From: an uncultured Bacilli bacterium
Lineage (GTDB): Bacteria; Bacillota_I; Bacilli_A; RF39; UBA660
Direction: 5' to 3'
Assembly: GCA_934155645.1 (NCBI GenBank)
Contig: CAKPHC010000007.1
Location: 12,022-76,021, forward strand
Length of the DNA: 64,000 nt
Shown here piece after piece: positions 56,811 to 64,000 of the stretch (position 1 is the stretch's first letter; each line of letters starts with the position of its first letter). Under the pieces are notes generated by a model. The model was not told the DNA's origin, did not search any database, and saw only the letters and a list, made by a program, of their open reading frames with translations. The position numbers and the translations under genes are program-made.

Positions 56811-58118
56811 TTATAAATTTTGTTTTAATAATTGATTTAATTCTACTGCATATTCCATTGGCAATTCTTCTCTAAATTTTTCAATAAATCCTAGAACAAT
56901 TAATTCAATCGCTTTTTCTTTTTCAATACCTCTTGTTGCAAAATAGAATAGTTTGTCATCACTAATTTTAGATACTGTTGCCTCATGTTCTAAGTTACTT
57001 GATGAGTTAGAACATATATTAGTAGGAAAAGTATCACTTTTTGATAATTCATCTAATATAAGAGTATCACACTTAACTATTGCTTCACTATTTAAAGCAG
57101 TCTTCTTAATATCTACTTTACCTCTATAACTAGCATTACCACCACTTCTTGCTATACTCTTAGAAATAATGGTACTTTTAGTATTTTTACCCAAATGAAT
57201 CATTCTAGCACCACTATCTTGTTGTTGATTATTAGTTGCAACACTTATAGTAATGCATGTTCCTTGTGAATAATCACCTTTTAAGATACAAGCAGGATAT
57301 TTCATAGTAACTTTAGAACCAATATTGCCATCAATCCATTCCATGGTACCATTTTCTTCTACTAAAGCTCGTTTAGTAACTAAGTTCAAAACATTATGAG
57401 CCCAGTTTTGAATAGTACTGTAACGACATTTACTATTTTTCCCAACGTATATTTCTACTACGGCGGCATGAAGAGATGAATCACTATAATTTGGTGCGGT
57501 ACAACCTTCTATATAATGAAGTTCACTATTATCATCTACAATAATTAAAGTTCTTTCGAATTGGCCCATACTTCTAGAATTAATTCTAAAATAACTATGT
57601 AGTGGTCTATCTAACTTTGTGTTTTTAGGTATATATATAAAACTGCCTCCACTAAAGACTGCACTATTTAAAGCAGCAAATTTGTTTTCATCATTTTTTA
57701 CAATAGTTGAGAAATATTTCTTTACTAAATCAGGGTATTTCTTCATTGCATCTTCAATTGATGTAAATATTACGTTCTTTTTTTCTAGTTCCTCTATCAT
57801 GTTATGATAGATTACTTCACTTTCATATTGAACACCTATACCATCAACTTTTTTTTCACTATCAATAACACCTAGATTACTAAATTCACATTTAATATTA
57901 GAATTTACTTTATCCCAACTATTTTCTAGTTTTTCGTCTGTTTTTTTATAATAAATTATTTTATCAAAATCAATATCATACTTTGGTCCAAAAGAAGGCA
58001 TACCTAAATTGCAGAACTTTTTATAACTATCAAGTCGGTAGTTTAATATCCATTCATCTTCTTGTTTTACCTTAGATATTTCTTTTACTTTTGCTTCGTC
58101 TATTCCTACAATCTCCAT
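56811..58118 (-). CDS. sufB: Fe-S cluster scaffold subunit SufB
   Basis: A 435-residue beta-helix scaffold of the SufBCD complex on which Fe-S clusters are built. Key blocks: SGGSFIYIPKN, FRINSRSMGQFERTLII, CTAPNYSDSSLHAAVVE, and DTFPTNICSNSSSNLEHEATVSKI with the C-terminal Glu/His near the SufD interface. Slightly shorter than the usual 465. Last gene of the operon C-D-S-U-x-B. Confidence 0.94.
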   Translation of the reverse strand: MEIVGIDEAKVKEISKVKQEDEWILNYRLDSYKKFCNLGMPSFGPKYDIDFDKIIYYKKTDEKLENSWDKVNSNIKCEFSNLGVIDSEKKVDGIGVQYESEVIYHNMIEELEKKNVIFTSIEDAMKKYPDLVKKYFSTIVKNDENKFAALNSAVFSGGSFIYIPKNTKLDRPLHSYFRINSRSMGQFERTLIIVDDNSELHYIEGCTAPNYSDSSLHAAVVEIYVGKNSKCRYSTIQNWAHNVLNLVTKRALVEENGTMEWIDGNIGSKVTMKYPACILKGDYSQGTCITISVATNNQQQDSGARMIHLGKNTKSTIISKSIARSGGNASYRGKVDIKKTALNSEAIVKCDTLILDELSKSDTFPTNICSNSSSNLEHEATVSKISDDKLFYFATRGIEKEKAIELIVLGFIEKFREELPMEYAVELNQLLKQNL

Positions 58119-58132
58119 ATTGCCCTCCTTTA

Positions 58133-58501
58133 TTATTTGTTTTTTTGAAGTACTTTTGCTTTATCTTTTTTTATGTATTCTTCACCAAAGAATCCTGAAT
58201 TTCTAATAATTCTTTCAATATCATAATCACTATATTTTTTACTGTCAGAAAGTCTAATCACATTATCTTGAACAGCATAAACATTTCCAATTTTAATATC
58301 ACTACGATATGCATTTAAGCTACCATCTTTATCTCTTCCTATAAAATCATATTGTTGTCCACTGCGGTAGTCATAAACTGCATTATCTACTATAACTCCT
58401 ATAGCATATTTAATATGAACCCATGCATCAGTACCATCACGTACTCCTAAATACTCTCTTACTGATAATCCAACTATTTCTTTTACTCCCTGATATTTCA
58501 T
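58133..58501 (-). CDS. Uncharacterised protein inside the SUF operon
   Basis: A 122-residue soluble protein without Cys and with no motif I recognise. It is rich in Tyr/Asp (AVYDYRSGQQYDFIGRD) and beta-strand-like up to about residue 90, then a Lys-rich helix. It sits between sufU and sufB with 9-14 bp gaps and its own ribosome site AGGAGGG, the place that has no extra gene in Bacillus. A role in Fe-S assembly is inferred from position only. Confidence 0.65.
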   Translation of the reverse strand: MKYQGVKEIVGLSVREYLGVRDGTDAWVHIKYAIGVIVDNAVYDYRSGQQYDFIGRDKDGSLNAYRSDIKIGNVYAVQDNVIRLSDSKKYSDYDIERIIRNSGFFGEEYIKKDKAKVLQKNK

Positions 58502-58510
58502 ATAACCCTC

Positions 58511-58936
58511 CTAGTTATTTATTTCATCTATAATACGTTTTATTGATTCAAAAGGTAATGTTGCGCATTTCTTTCTACTAGGTTGTTTAGAGATAGTATC
58601 ATATACGATTAAATCTCCTAATACTGCTTTATCGTATTCCTCTTCGTTAATCATTTTTTCATAATTATCGATGATATTTTTAACTTCAGCAACTGTTTTT
58701 CCAATCAAAGTTCTTATCATAATAGATGTAGCTGAAGTAGATATAGCACATGCTTCTCCATCAAATCTTATGTCTATAAATACACCATTTTCTAGTTTGG
58801 CCATTACGTCAATGTTATCTACACAAGATGAATTTCTTGTATTAACTTTAATATATCCACTACTATCAGTTAATCCTCTATTAACGGGATTTTGATAATT
58901 ATCTAGAATAATATCTCTTTTTAGTTTTTCGTCCAT
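58511..58936 (-). CDS. sufU: SufU zinc-dependent sulfurtransferase
   Basis: A 141-residue IscU-like protein that accepts persulfide from SufS. The three zinc/sulfur Cys are in NSSCVDN (about 35), GEACAIS (about 61) and RKKCATL (about 124), with Asp near the first. Ribosome site AAGAGGTG. Located directly after sufS. Confidence 0.94.
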   Translation of the reverse strand: MDEKLKRDIILDNYQNPVNRGLTDSSGYIKVNTRNSSCVDNIDVMAKLENGVFIDIRFDGEACAISTSATSIMIRTLIGKTVAEVKNIIDNYEKMINEEEYDKAVLGDLIVYDTISKQPSRKKCATLPFESIKRIIDEINN

Positions 58937-58950
58937 TATTACACCTCTTT

Positions 58951-60147
58951 TTATAAAATAATATTAAATATATCTTTTTGTTTTTTTAATGCATCTACTA
59001 GTAAGTCAATTTCTTCTTTGGTATTGTATAAATAAAAACTAGCTCTACATGTATTAGTTACATTTATTTCATCTTTCACTATTTTAGCGCAATGATTCCC
59101 AGCTCTTACACATATATTAAAATGATTTAAGAATACTGCTGTATCTTGACTAAATATTTTATCAAGGTTAAATATAACAATACCTGATTTAGAATATTTG
59201 TTATAAATTTTAATATTAGGTACTTCTTCCAATCTTTTTACTGCATACTCTTTTAATTCAAGTTCATGCTTATGTATATTTTCTAGTCCTATTGTTTCTA
59301 GATATTCTATTGCTTTTCCCATTCCTAAGACACCAGCAATATTTTGAGTTCCCGCTTCTAATCTTTCCGGAAGCATTTTGTACTCTAATTGACCATCACT
59401 CTCAAAGAAAGAATTCATTCCGCCACCATATTCTAGAGGGATTAATTTATTTAAAAGTTCGTATTTACCATATAAAACTCCTACTCCAGTTGGTCCTAGC
59501 ATCTTATGAGCAGAAAAGCCTAGGAAAGAGATATTATCTTCAACAACATTAATTGGAATATGTCCTATACTTTGAGCAGCATCTACTACAAATACAATGT
59601 TTTTTTCTTTACAAATTTGCCCTATTTCTTTTATTGGTCTAATATCACCTATTGCATTAGTTACATGAGCAATTGAAATAACTTTAGTATTACTAGTTAT
59701 TACGTTGTTTAAGTTTTCAATAGTTAATTCATGATTACTATTCAGTGGAATATATTTAACTATAACTCCTTTTCTTTTAGATAATTCAAGCCAAGGAAGT
59801 ACATTAGAAGCATGTTCACTTTTAGTAATTAATACTTCATCGCCAGTTTTTAAATAATTATCCATAAATCCAAATACGATGGTATTTAATGATTCAGTAG
59901 TTCCTTTAGTAAAAATTATTTCATCTCTATTAGACGCTTTAATAAAATTTTTGACTTTATCTCGTACTCCTTCGTATTTGTTATCTACTATTTGACTTAT
60001 ATTATAGTCACCTCTATGAGCATTAGAGGTATATTTTGTATAGTAATCAATTACTTCATCAACTACACATTTAGGTTTTAATGTGGTTGCACCATTGTCA
60101 AAGTAAATGATATTGTCATTTAACATTTCAAAATCATTTCTATTCAC
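58951..60147 (-). CDS. sufS: Cysteine desulfurase SufS
   Basis: A 398-residue group II desulfurase. YFDNGATTLKPK (residues 15-26), AHRGDYNIS (about 39-47), the PLP Lys in FSAHKMLGPTGVG (about 211-223) and the catalytic Cys in VRAGNHCAKI (about 345-354). It supplies sulfur to SufU. Initiator is GTG at 60147 with AGGAGGTGA. Independent of the IscS-type enzyme at 31.4 kb. Confidence 0.94.
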   Translation of the reverse strand: MNRNDFEMLNDNIIYFDNGATTLKPKCVVDEVIDYYTKYTSNAHRGDYNISQIVDNKYEGVRDKVKNFIKASNRDEIIFTKGTTESLNTIVFGFMDNYLKTGDEVLITKSEHASNVLPWLELSKRKGVIVKYIPLNSNHELTIENLNNVITSNTKVISIAHVTNAIGDIRPIKEIGQICKEKNIVFVVDAAQSIGHIPINVVEDNISFLGFSAHKMLGPTGVGVLYGKYELLNKLIPLEYGGGMNSFFESDGQLEYKMLPERLEAGTQNIAGVLGMGKAIEYLETIGLENIHKHELELKEYAVKRLEEVPNIKIYNKYSKSGIVIFNLDKIFSQDTAVFLNHFNICVRAGNHCAKIVKDEINVTNTCRASFYLYNTKEEIDLLVDALKKQKDIFNIIL

Positions 60148-60158
60148 TTTGTCACCTC

Positions 60159-60869
60159 CTATATATAATTTTTGATGAACGCATTTACTTTGTCCTTTTC
60201 ATCATTAGTTAATTCCATTTTTTCTAGTAAAAATCCTAACATTAATAATTCTTTTATTTCATCAAGCATTATTCCCCTAGTTTGTAAATAGAATATAATG
60301 TCTTTATTAAAGTTACCAATATACGCTGAATGAGTTGCAGTTATTAAATTATTATCCACAAGTAGATTTGGTTTTATTTCGTTTTTTCCACTACCTAAGT
60401 TAATAATTCGGTTATCTTGACTTGTATTACAGTCATTGCTATCATTTAAAACCTTAGCGTCTATATCAAAGACGAAATCAGCATCTTTCATGTTTATAGC
60501 ATGATTTGATATAGAACTAATAGTATTTGAAGCATTATGATTAATTCTTTCATAATAATTATTATTTACATCATTAATAATACTACTGTTGTAAATTATA
60601 TTGGCATCTTTACCATTTAAGTTAATATTAATATTATCACTTGTATTATAAGATATTTTATTTATTATAACTTTACTATTATCTTTTAGATTATATATAA
60701 TTTCATTTTTAGTATTGTTACCAAATTCTAATACATATAAACACATATTATCCATTACATCTATATGTACAAAACCTGATTCATCTTTTAAATTAATTAA
60801 AAGTGCTGTATCTTCAGTTATTATTAAATCACTTAATTCATCTACATTATCTATTATTAGTTTATTCAT
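60159..60869 (-). CDS. sufD: Shortened SufD-like scaffold protein
   Basis: A 236-residue protein in the sufD position, about half the usual 430 residues. It keeps the C-terminal scaffold part (TATHSAYIGNFNKDIIFYLQTRGI) including the His and the hydrophobic end FLLEKMELTND, while the N-terminal region of normal SufD is gone and the beta-helix is reduced. It probably still pairs with SufB. ATG 60869 overlaps the sufC stop by 8 bp. Low-complexity Asn/Asp-rich composition suggests fast divergence. Confidence 0.75.
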   Translation of the reverse strand: MNKLIIDNVDELSDLIITEDTALLINLKDESGFVHIDVMDNMCLYVLEFGNNTKNEIIYNLKDNSKVIINKISYNTSDNININLNGKDANIIYNSSIINDVNNNYYERINHNASNTISSISNHAINMKDADFVFDIDAKVLNDSNDCNTSQDNRIINLGSGKNEIKPNLLVDNNLITATHSAYIGNFNKDIIFYLQTRGIMLDEIKELLMLGFLLEKMELTNDEKDKVNAFIKNYI

Positions 60870-61620
60870 TATTAACAGAACCACCTATATTATTTATCTT
60901 GATATAACCATTTTTTTCTATTTCAAGTGCTAATTCGTAGTTACCTGTCGCTACTATATTTCCATGATTTAGGACATGAACATACTTAGGTTTTATATAT
61001 TCTAATATTCTTGGATAATGAGTAATTATTAAAACTGAAGTATTAGGATTTTCATTTAAGTAAGCATTTATATTATCACAAACTATTTTTAGGCTATCTA
61101 CATCAAGTCCAGAGTCTAGTTCGTCTAGTATTAAGAATTTAGGCTTTAGTAGTTTCATTTGTAAAATTTCGTTCTTTTTTCTCTCTCCACCTGAAGCGCC
61201 ACTATTTATAGACCTATGTAACATATCGTTACTCATTTTTAAATCTTCTACTCCTTTATCTAATTGTTTGATAAATTCGTATAATCCAATTGGAGTTTCA
61301 TTTTTCGCATTTATAGCCGTTCTTAAAAATTCACTATTAGATACACCTTCAATACTAAGTGGACTTTGAAATGATAAAAATAATCCTTTTCTTGCTCTTT
61401 CATCTGGACTCATATTATTGATTATTTCACCATTAAAAGAAATAGTTCCATCTATTACTTGATATTCAGGACTACCCATTATAACTTTTGATAAAGTACT
61501 TTTTCCTGTTCCGTTTGGTCCCATGATAGCATGTACTTCACCATCTTTAATATTTATATTGAATTTATCTAAAATAGTTTTATCTCCTACTTTAGCTGTT
61601 AAGTTTTTTATTTCTAGCAT
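60862..61620 (-). CDS. sufC: SufC ATPase of the SUF complex
   Basis: A 252-residue ABC-type ATPase driving SufBCD. Walker A GPNGTGKSTLSK (about 34-45), signature SGGERKKNEILQ (about 146-157), Walker B FLILDELDSGLDVDSL (about 165-180), and the H-loop ITHYPRIL (about 200-207). First gene of the operon; start ATG 61620 after GGAGGGAATT. A TATAAT -10 lies about 30 bp upstream. Confidence 0.95.
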   Translation of the reverse strand: MLEIKNLTAKVGDKTILDKFNINIKDGEVHAIMGPNGTGKSTLSKVIMGSPEYQVIDGTISFNGEIINNMSPDERARKGLFLSFQSPLSIEGVSNSEFLRTAINAKNETPIGLYEFIKQLDKGVEDLKMSNDMLHRSINSGASGGERKKNEILQMKLLKPKFLILDELDSGLDVDSLKIVCDNINAYLNENPNTSVLIITHYPRILEYIKPKYVHVLNHGNIVATGNYELALEIEKNGYIKINNIGGSVNNE

Positions 61621-61746
61621 AATTCCCTCCATGAGATATTCTTATTATAACACAAACAGGTATATATTTAATCGAAAAATATACTTATTGTGTATAAATT
61701 TATTAAAGTTATATCACAATATTAATGAATATTTGCTGATTCACCA

Positions 61747-61775
61747 AAAATGCTTTATGCATTTTTATTTTTTTG
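61747..61775 (+). promoter_or_regulatory. Terminator-like hairpin in the leader of the HIT gene
   Basis: Perfect stem AAAAATGC / GCATTTTT, loop TTTAT, then ATTTTTTT on the plus strand, 27 bp before the HIT start. There is no upstream plus-strand gene, so it could be a leader attenuator or a barrier against antisense reading. Confidence 0.5.
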
Positions 61776-61801
61776 GTAAAATATCTTTAGGAGATGATAA
61801 A

Positions 61802-62194
61802 ATGGATTGTATTTTTTGTAAGATTATAAATAATGAAATACCAAGTTATACTGTATATGAAGATGAAATAGTGAAAGTATTTCTAGATATTTCACCTAAA
61901 ACTAATGGAGATTTGTTAATTATTCCTAAAAAGCATTTTACTAATGTGGTTGATATACCTTTAGATGTTCTTAATCACATCAATAAAATCGTTAAAGAAA
62001 TGTATGAATTATTAAAAGAAAAACTTCATTGTGATGGTATGACTGTTATTCAAAATAATGATTATGGCCAAGAAATAAAGCATTACCATGTTCATTTGAC
62101 TCCAAGATATAAAAACGATTTATTGAGTCATGAATATAATAAGAATATGCTTAAACCAATCGAAGAAGTATTTAAAATTATTAAAGGAGAGTAA
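61802..62194 (+). CDS. HIT-family (histidine triad) nucleotide hydrolase
   Basis: A 130-residue protein beginning MDCIFCKIINNEIPS with the zinc Cys pair, and ending with the catalytic HYHVHLTPR triad (about 97-105). Members hydrolyse AMP-linked substrates such as AMP-lysine or Ap4A. ATG 61802 follows AGGAGATGATAAA. It is divergent from sufC and convergent with a lipoprotein gene. Confidence 0.93.
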   Translation: MDCIFCKIINNEIPSYTVYEDEIVKVFLDISPKTNGDLLIIPKKHFTNVVDIPLDVLNHINKIVKEMYELLKEKLHCDGMTVIQNNDYGQEIKHYHVHLTPRYKNDLLSHEYNKNMLKPIEEVFKIIKGE

Positions 62195-62212
62195 CATTAC
62201 TCTCCTTTTTTG
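62184..62212. terminator. Bidirectional terminator between HIT and lipoprotein genes
   Basis: Stem AAGGAGAGTA / TACTCTCCTT with T on the right and A on the left; it contains the stop codons of both convergent genes. Confidence 0.85.
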
Positions 62213-62487
62213 TAAACGTCGCTTCCTATTATGATACGGTCAGGATTGATTTGACCTGATTCATAAATTTCATTAGGACTTTCTTTTAAGTAAATATTAA
62301 CTACTCCATTTTCTTTAGAATAAGTACATGGATATATGTTTACGCTGTCCCTTTTTTCACAAGTTCCATCACTTAAAAACGTGTATGTAGCATTGTCATT
62401 TGATACCCAAGTTCCTATTAAATCAACTTCTTTACCACATGCCGTTATTAAAAATAGTGCTATTAATAATATAAATATCTTTTTCAT
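62197..62487 (-). CDS. Small lipoprotein
   Basis: A 96-residue protein with a lipobox LITACG (Cys 17) after a 16-residue hydrophobic signal. The mature part (GTWVSNDNATYTFLSDGTCEKRD ...) resembles small beta-barrel lipocalin-like or DUF-type lipoproteins of Bacillota, with a Cys pair (about 42 and 51). Function unknown. Confidence 0.78.
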   Translation of the reverse strand: MKKIFILLIALFLITACGKEVDLIGTWVSNDNATYTFLSDGTCEKRDSVNIYPCTYSKENGVVNIYLKESPNEIYESGQINPDRIIIGSDVYKKGE

Positions 62488-62532
62488 TTTATCACCTATA
62501 TTAATTATACATATTTATTACTTATTATAGCA

Positions 62533-62555
62533 AGAAAAAAAGAACATATTGTTCT
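62533..62555 (-). terminator. Intrinsic terminator after the mini-protein gene
   Basis: Stem AGAACA / TGTTCT, loop ATA, seven T on the minus strand. Confidence 0.82.
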
Positions 62556-62561
62556 CTTTCT

Positions 62562-62678
62562 TTAACATGAAACCCATGCGCCTAAGATAATAGCAAGTAA
62601 AATATATAATACTATTACTATTACAAAGCCGTTGTTTCCTCCACAAGTTTGTGTTGGATTATTATTTTGACAAGACAT
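62562..62678 (-). CDS. YjcZ-like hydrophobic mini-protein
   Basis: A 38-residue protein: Asn/Gln-rich start with Cys (SCQNNNPTQTCGGNNGF) followed by one membrane helix VIVIVLYILLAIILGAW. This is the pattern of the YjcZ/sporulation mini-protein family (GG..GF-x-hydrophobic-ILL.I.G). Ribosome site AAGGAGG. It is preceded by a second related mini-protein, 17 bp away. Confidence 0.72.
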   Translation of the reverse strand: MSCQNNNPTQTCGGNNGFVIVIVLYILLAIILGAWVSC

Positions 62679-62695
62679 TATTGCACCTCCTTAAC

Positions 62696-62776
62696 TTAAA
62701 TATAAGCACCTAGTATGATTACTAGTAAAATAAATAACACTAAAACGATTGCTGAAGATGATACATAATTTCCCAT
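62696..62776 (-). CDS. YjcZ-like hydrophobic mini-protein (shorter copy)
   Basis: A 26-residue peptide, MGNYVSSSAIVLVLFILLV start and ILGAYI end, sharing the VL.ILL.IILGA core with its downstream neighbour. Ribosome site AAGGAGG is 8 bases from ATG. Its small size alone would make it doubtful, but the ribosome site, tandem paralogy and family-like end support it. Role in spores is inferred only from the family. Confidence 0.65.
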   Translation of the reverse strand: MGNYVSSSAIVLVLFILLVIILGAYI

Positions 62777-62927
62777 ATTTTAATCCTCCTTTTTTGTTTA
62801 CTCACAGTATTTTATGGAAAAACTAAAAAAGTGTTCTTTCTTATTGTCAAAAAATAGACAAAACAATTGTAATTTAAAGGTATATTTGTTATTATAAATA
62901 TGTACGTTTAAAGGAGAGGAGAAAAAT
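62777..62927 (+). promoter_or_regulatory. Intergenic promoter region of prsA and the mini-proteins
   Basis: AT-rich 150 bp between divergent genes. On the plus strand TTGTTATTATAAATATG gives a TATAAA -10 about 45 bp before the prsA ATG; the prsA ribosome site is AAAGGAGAGGAG. No gene seen. Confidence 0.4.
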
Positions 62928-63911
62928 ATGAAGAAAAAATTATTGCTTTGTATGTGCATAGTTTTGTTACTAGTTACTAGTTGTGGTAAAGTTCCTAAAC
63001 TAAAAGATGGTACCGAAGCTGTTATAACATCTGGTAGTGGTGAAATATCAGTAGATGATTTATATAAAGAGATGAAGAATACTTATGCTTTAACTACTCT
63101 TATTAACATGATTGATACTAAACTATTAGAAAAAAAATATCCAAGTGGAGATGAAGAAAAAGAATATATTAAAGCTCAATTAGAGCAATTGGAATATACA
63201 TATAAAAATAGTTATTATGTAAATTATTATTCTAATTTCAATTCATTTGCAATTGCTTATTTTGGGGTATCAGATATGGATGCAGTTAATAAAACTTTAG
63301 CATTACAATACAAAAGACAAACTTATTTAGATGATTATGCTAAAACTTTAGTTACTGATAAAGAAATCGAATCATACTACAATGATAAGACTATTGGTGA
63401 TATTAAAGCTAGTCACATCTTAATTAAAGCTGATTATAGTGATAATGCTACTGAAGAAGAAAAGAATAAGGCTTATGAAGAAGCATTAAAGAAAGCTAAT
63501 GAAGTTTTATCAAAATTAAATAATGGAGAAAAATTTGCTGATTTAGCAAAAGAATATTCACAAGATGGTACTAAAGATGATGGTGGTGACTTAGGATGGT
63601 TTAACCGTGGTGAAATGGTTAATGAATTTGAAGAAGCTGCTATAAAGTTAGAGAAAGGTAAATATACTACTGAGCCAGTAAAAACTAAGTTTGGTTACCA
63701 TATCATTCTTAAAACTGACCAAAAGGATAAACCTAAATTAAAAGATGTTAAAGAAGATATTATTGATACTTTAGCAGAAGAAAAGAAAAATGCAGATTCT
63801 AACTTACAAAATAAAGCATTAATCAATTTAAGAAAAGAAATGAAAGTTGAAATTCAAGATGATACTTTAAACAAACAATATAAAAACTATATTGAAAGTA
63901 TTACAAATTAA
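62928..63911 (+). CDS. prsA: PrsA-like foldase lipoprotein (parvulin)
   Basis: A 327-residue lipoprotein; lipobox LVTSCG (Cys 19). The parvulin prolyl isomerase domain (about 155-260) shows [35 protein letters not shown] and [11 protein letters not shown]. The flanking N- and C-terminal helices form the chaperone part. It helps fold exported proteins, likely including the many surface proteins here. An insertion-sequence edge begins 12 bp after its stop, in the place where a terminator would be expected. Confidence 0.94.
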   Translation: MKKKLLLCMCIVLLLVTSCGKVPKLKDGTEAVITSGSGEISVDDLYKEMKNTYALTTLINMIDTKLLEKKYPSGDEEKEYIKAQLEQLEYTYKNSYYVNYYSNFNSFAIAYFGVSDMDAVNKTLALQYKRQTYLDDYAKTLVTDKEIESYYNDKTIGDIKASHILIKADYSDNATEEEKNKAYEEALKKANEVLSKLNNGEKFADLAKEYSQDGTKDDGGDLGWFNRGEMVNEFEEAAIKLEKGKYTTEPVKTKFGYHIILKTDQKDKPKLKDVKEDIIDTLAEEKKNADSNLQNKALINLRKEMKVEIQDDTLNKQYKNYIESITN

Positions 63912-63923
63912 AAAAATCCACAA

Positions 63924-64000
63924 TGAACTGAACCCCAAAAGTTGGACAGTTTATAAATAGTTTCTAATTAGAGGATTGTAACCTGTAATTCACAGGAGAC
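63924..64000 (+). mobile_element. Edge of an IS3-family (IS150-group-like) insertion sequence
   Basis: From 63924 the sequence TGAACTGAACCCCAAAAGTT and the following GGACAG is the recognisable terminal inverted repeat type of IS3/IS150-group elements. The remaining 50 bases to the window end would be the leader of the transposase gene. Only the edge is inside the window, so family is inferred from the terminus alone. Confidence 0.75.

Noticed and set aside
1..64000. CRISPR array, cas genes or prophage
   Set aside because: No regularly spaced repeats and no Cas, integrase, capsid or lysis proteins seen.
1..64000. DGR reverse transcriptase or Avd protein inside the window
   Set aside because: All longer reading frames on both strands have other assignments and none shows reverse-transcriptase motifs.

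Overview
The window reads as chromosome of a low-GC (roughly 28-30 % G+C by eye), spore-forming member of the Bacillota, probably an uncultured gut-type lineage near Bacilli/Erysipelotrichia or small-genome Clostridia; the sequence alone does not place it more finely. Support comes from a Bacillus-like PrpC-PrkC-RsgA-Rpe string, a sufC-D-S-U-B operon, a cell-wall set (ddl, murF, murE with an Arg in the substrate motif, dacF, VanY) and sporulation genes in two conserved neighbourhoods: radC-mreC-mreD-spoIVFA-spoIVFB with a SPOR/SpoIIB-like gene, and dacF...spoIIAA-sigF-spoVAC-AD-AE. A sigma-K gene with an intact pro-sequence lies in the same window. Almost all genes run on the minus strand.

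Layout: 0-2.3 kb, the end of a Tad/Flp pilus locus. 2.4-4.9 kb, four paralogous secreted TasA/camelysin-like proteins. 4.9-17.8 kb, cell wall (ddl, murF, murE), YqeH/YqeG, surface proteins, a peptidoglycan deacetylase and sigK. 17.8-20.0 kb, a diversity-generating retroelement (DGR) cassette without a reverse transcriptase. 20-28.9 kb, membrane lipid, surface, Mre/SpoIVF, RadC and ProS genes. 29.2-30.0 kb, tandem type I toxin-antitoxin-like loci. 30-37.7 kb, thiol-redox genes, cysteine desulfurase, Rpe/RsgA/PrkC/PrpC/RlmN. 37.7-43.4 kb, metal ATPase with its ArsR regulator, a LytTR system whose kinase looks dead, and an ArsR protein with a metallothionein-like tail. 45.2-45.6 kb, a third toxin-antitoxin-like locus and tRNA-Leu(CAA). 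45.6-55.8 kb, scpAB, spoVA, sigF, dacF, vanY, pdp and a stand-alone GlmU-type acyltransferase domain. 56-62 kb, ssb and the SUF operon. 62-64 kb, HIT protein, mini-proteins, PrsA, and the edge of an IS3-family element.

The main discovery is at 17.9-20.0 kb. A 547-residue secreted protein has the same TasA-like N-terminus as the four proteins next to the pilus genes, joined to a C-terminal domain ending in a 91-bp variable repeat (VR). A non-coding 94-bp, GC-rich, AAC-codon-rich template repeat (TR) lies 191 bp downstream. In the central 69 aligned columns 15 of 16 mismatches fall on template adenines, which is the signature of DGR mutagenic homing. No reverse transcriptase is encoded in the window, so it must act in trans or be lost. 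The promoter of this gene has a run of ten G in its 18-bp spacer (TTGCAA-18-TATAAT), the layout of a slippage-driven phase-variable promoter. Sequence diversification and on/off expression therefore appear to be stacked on one surface protein.
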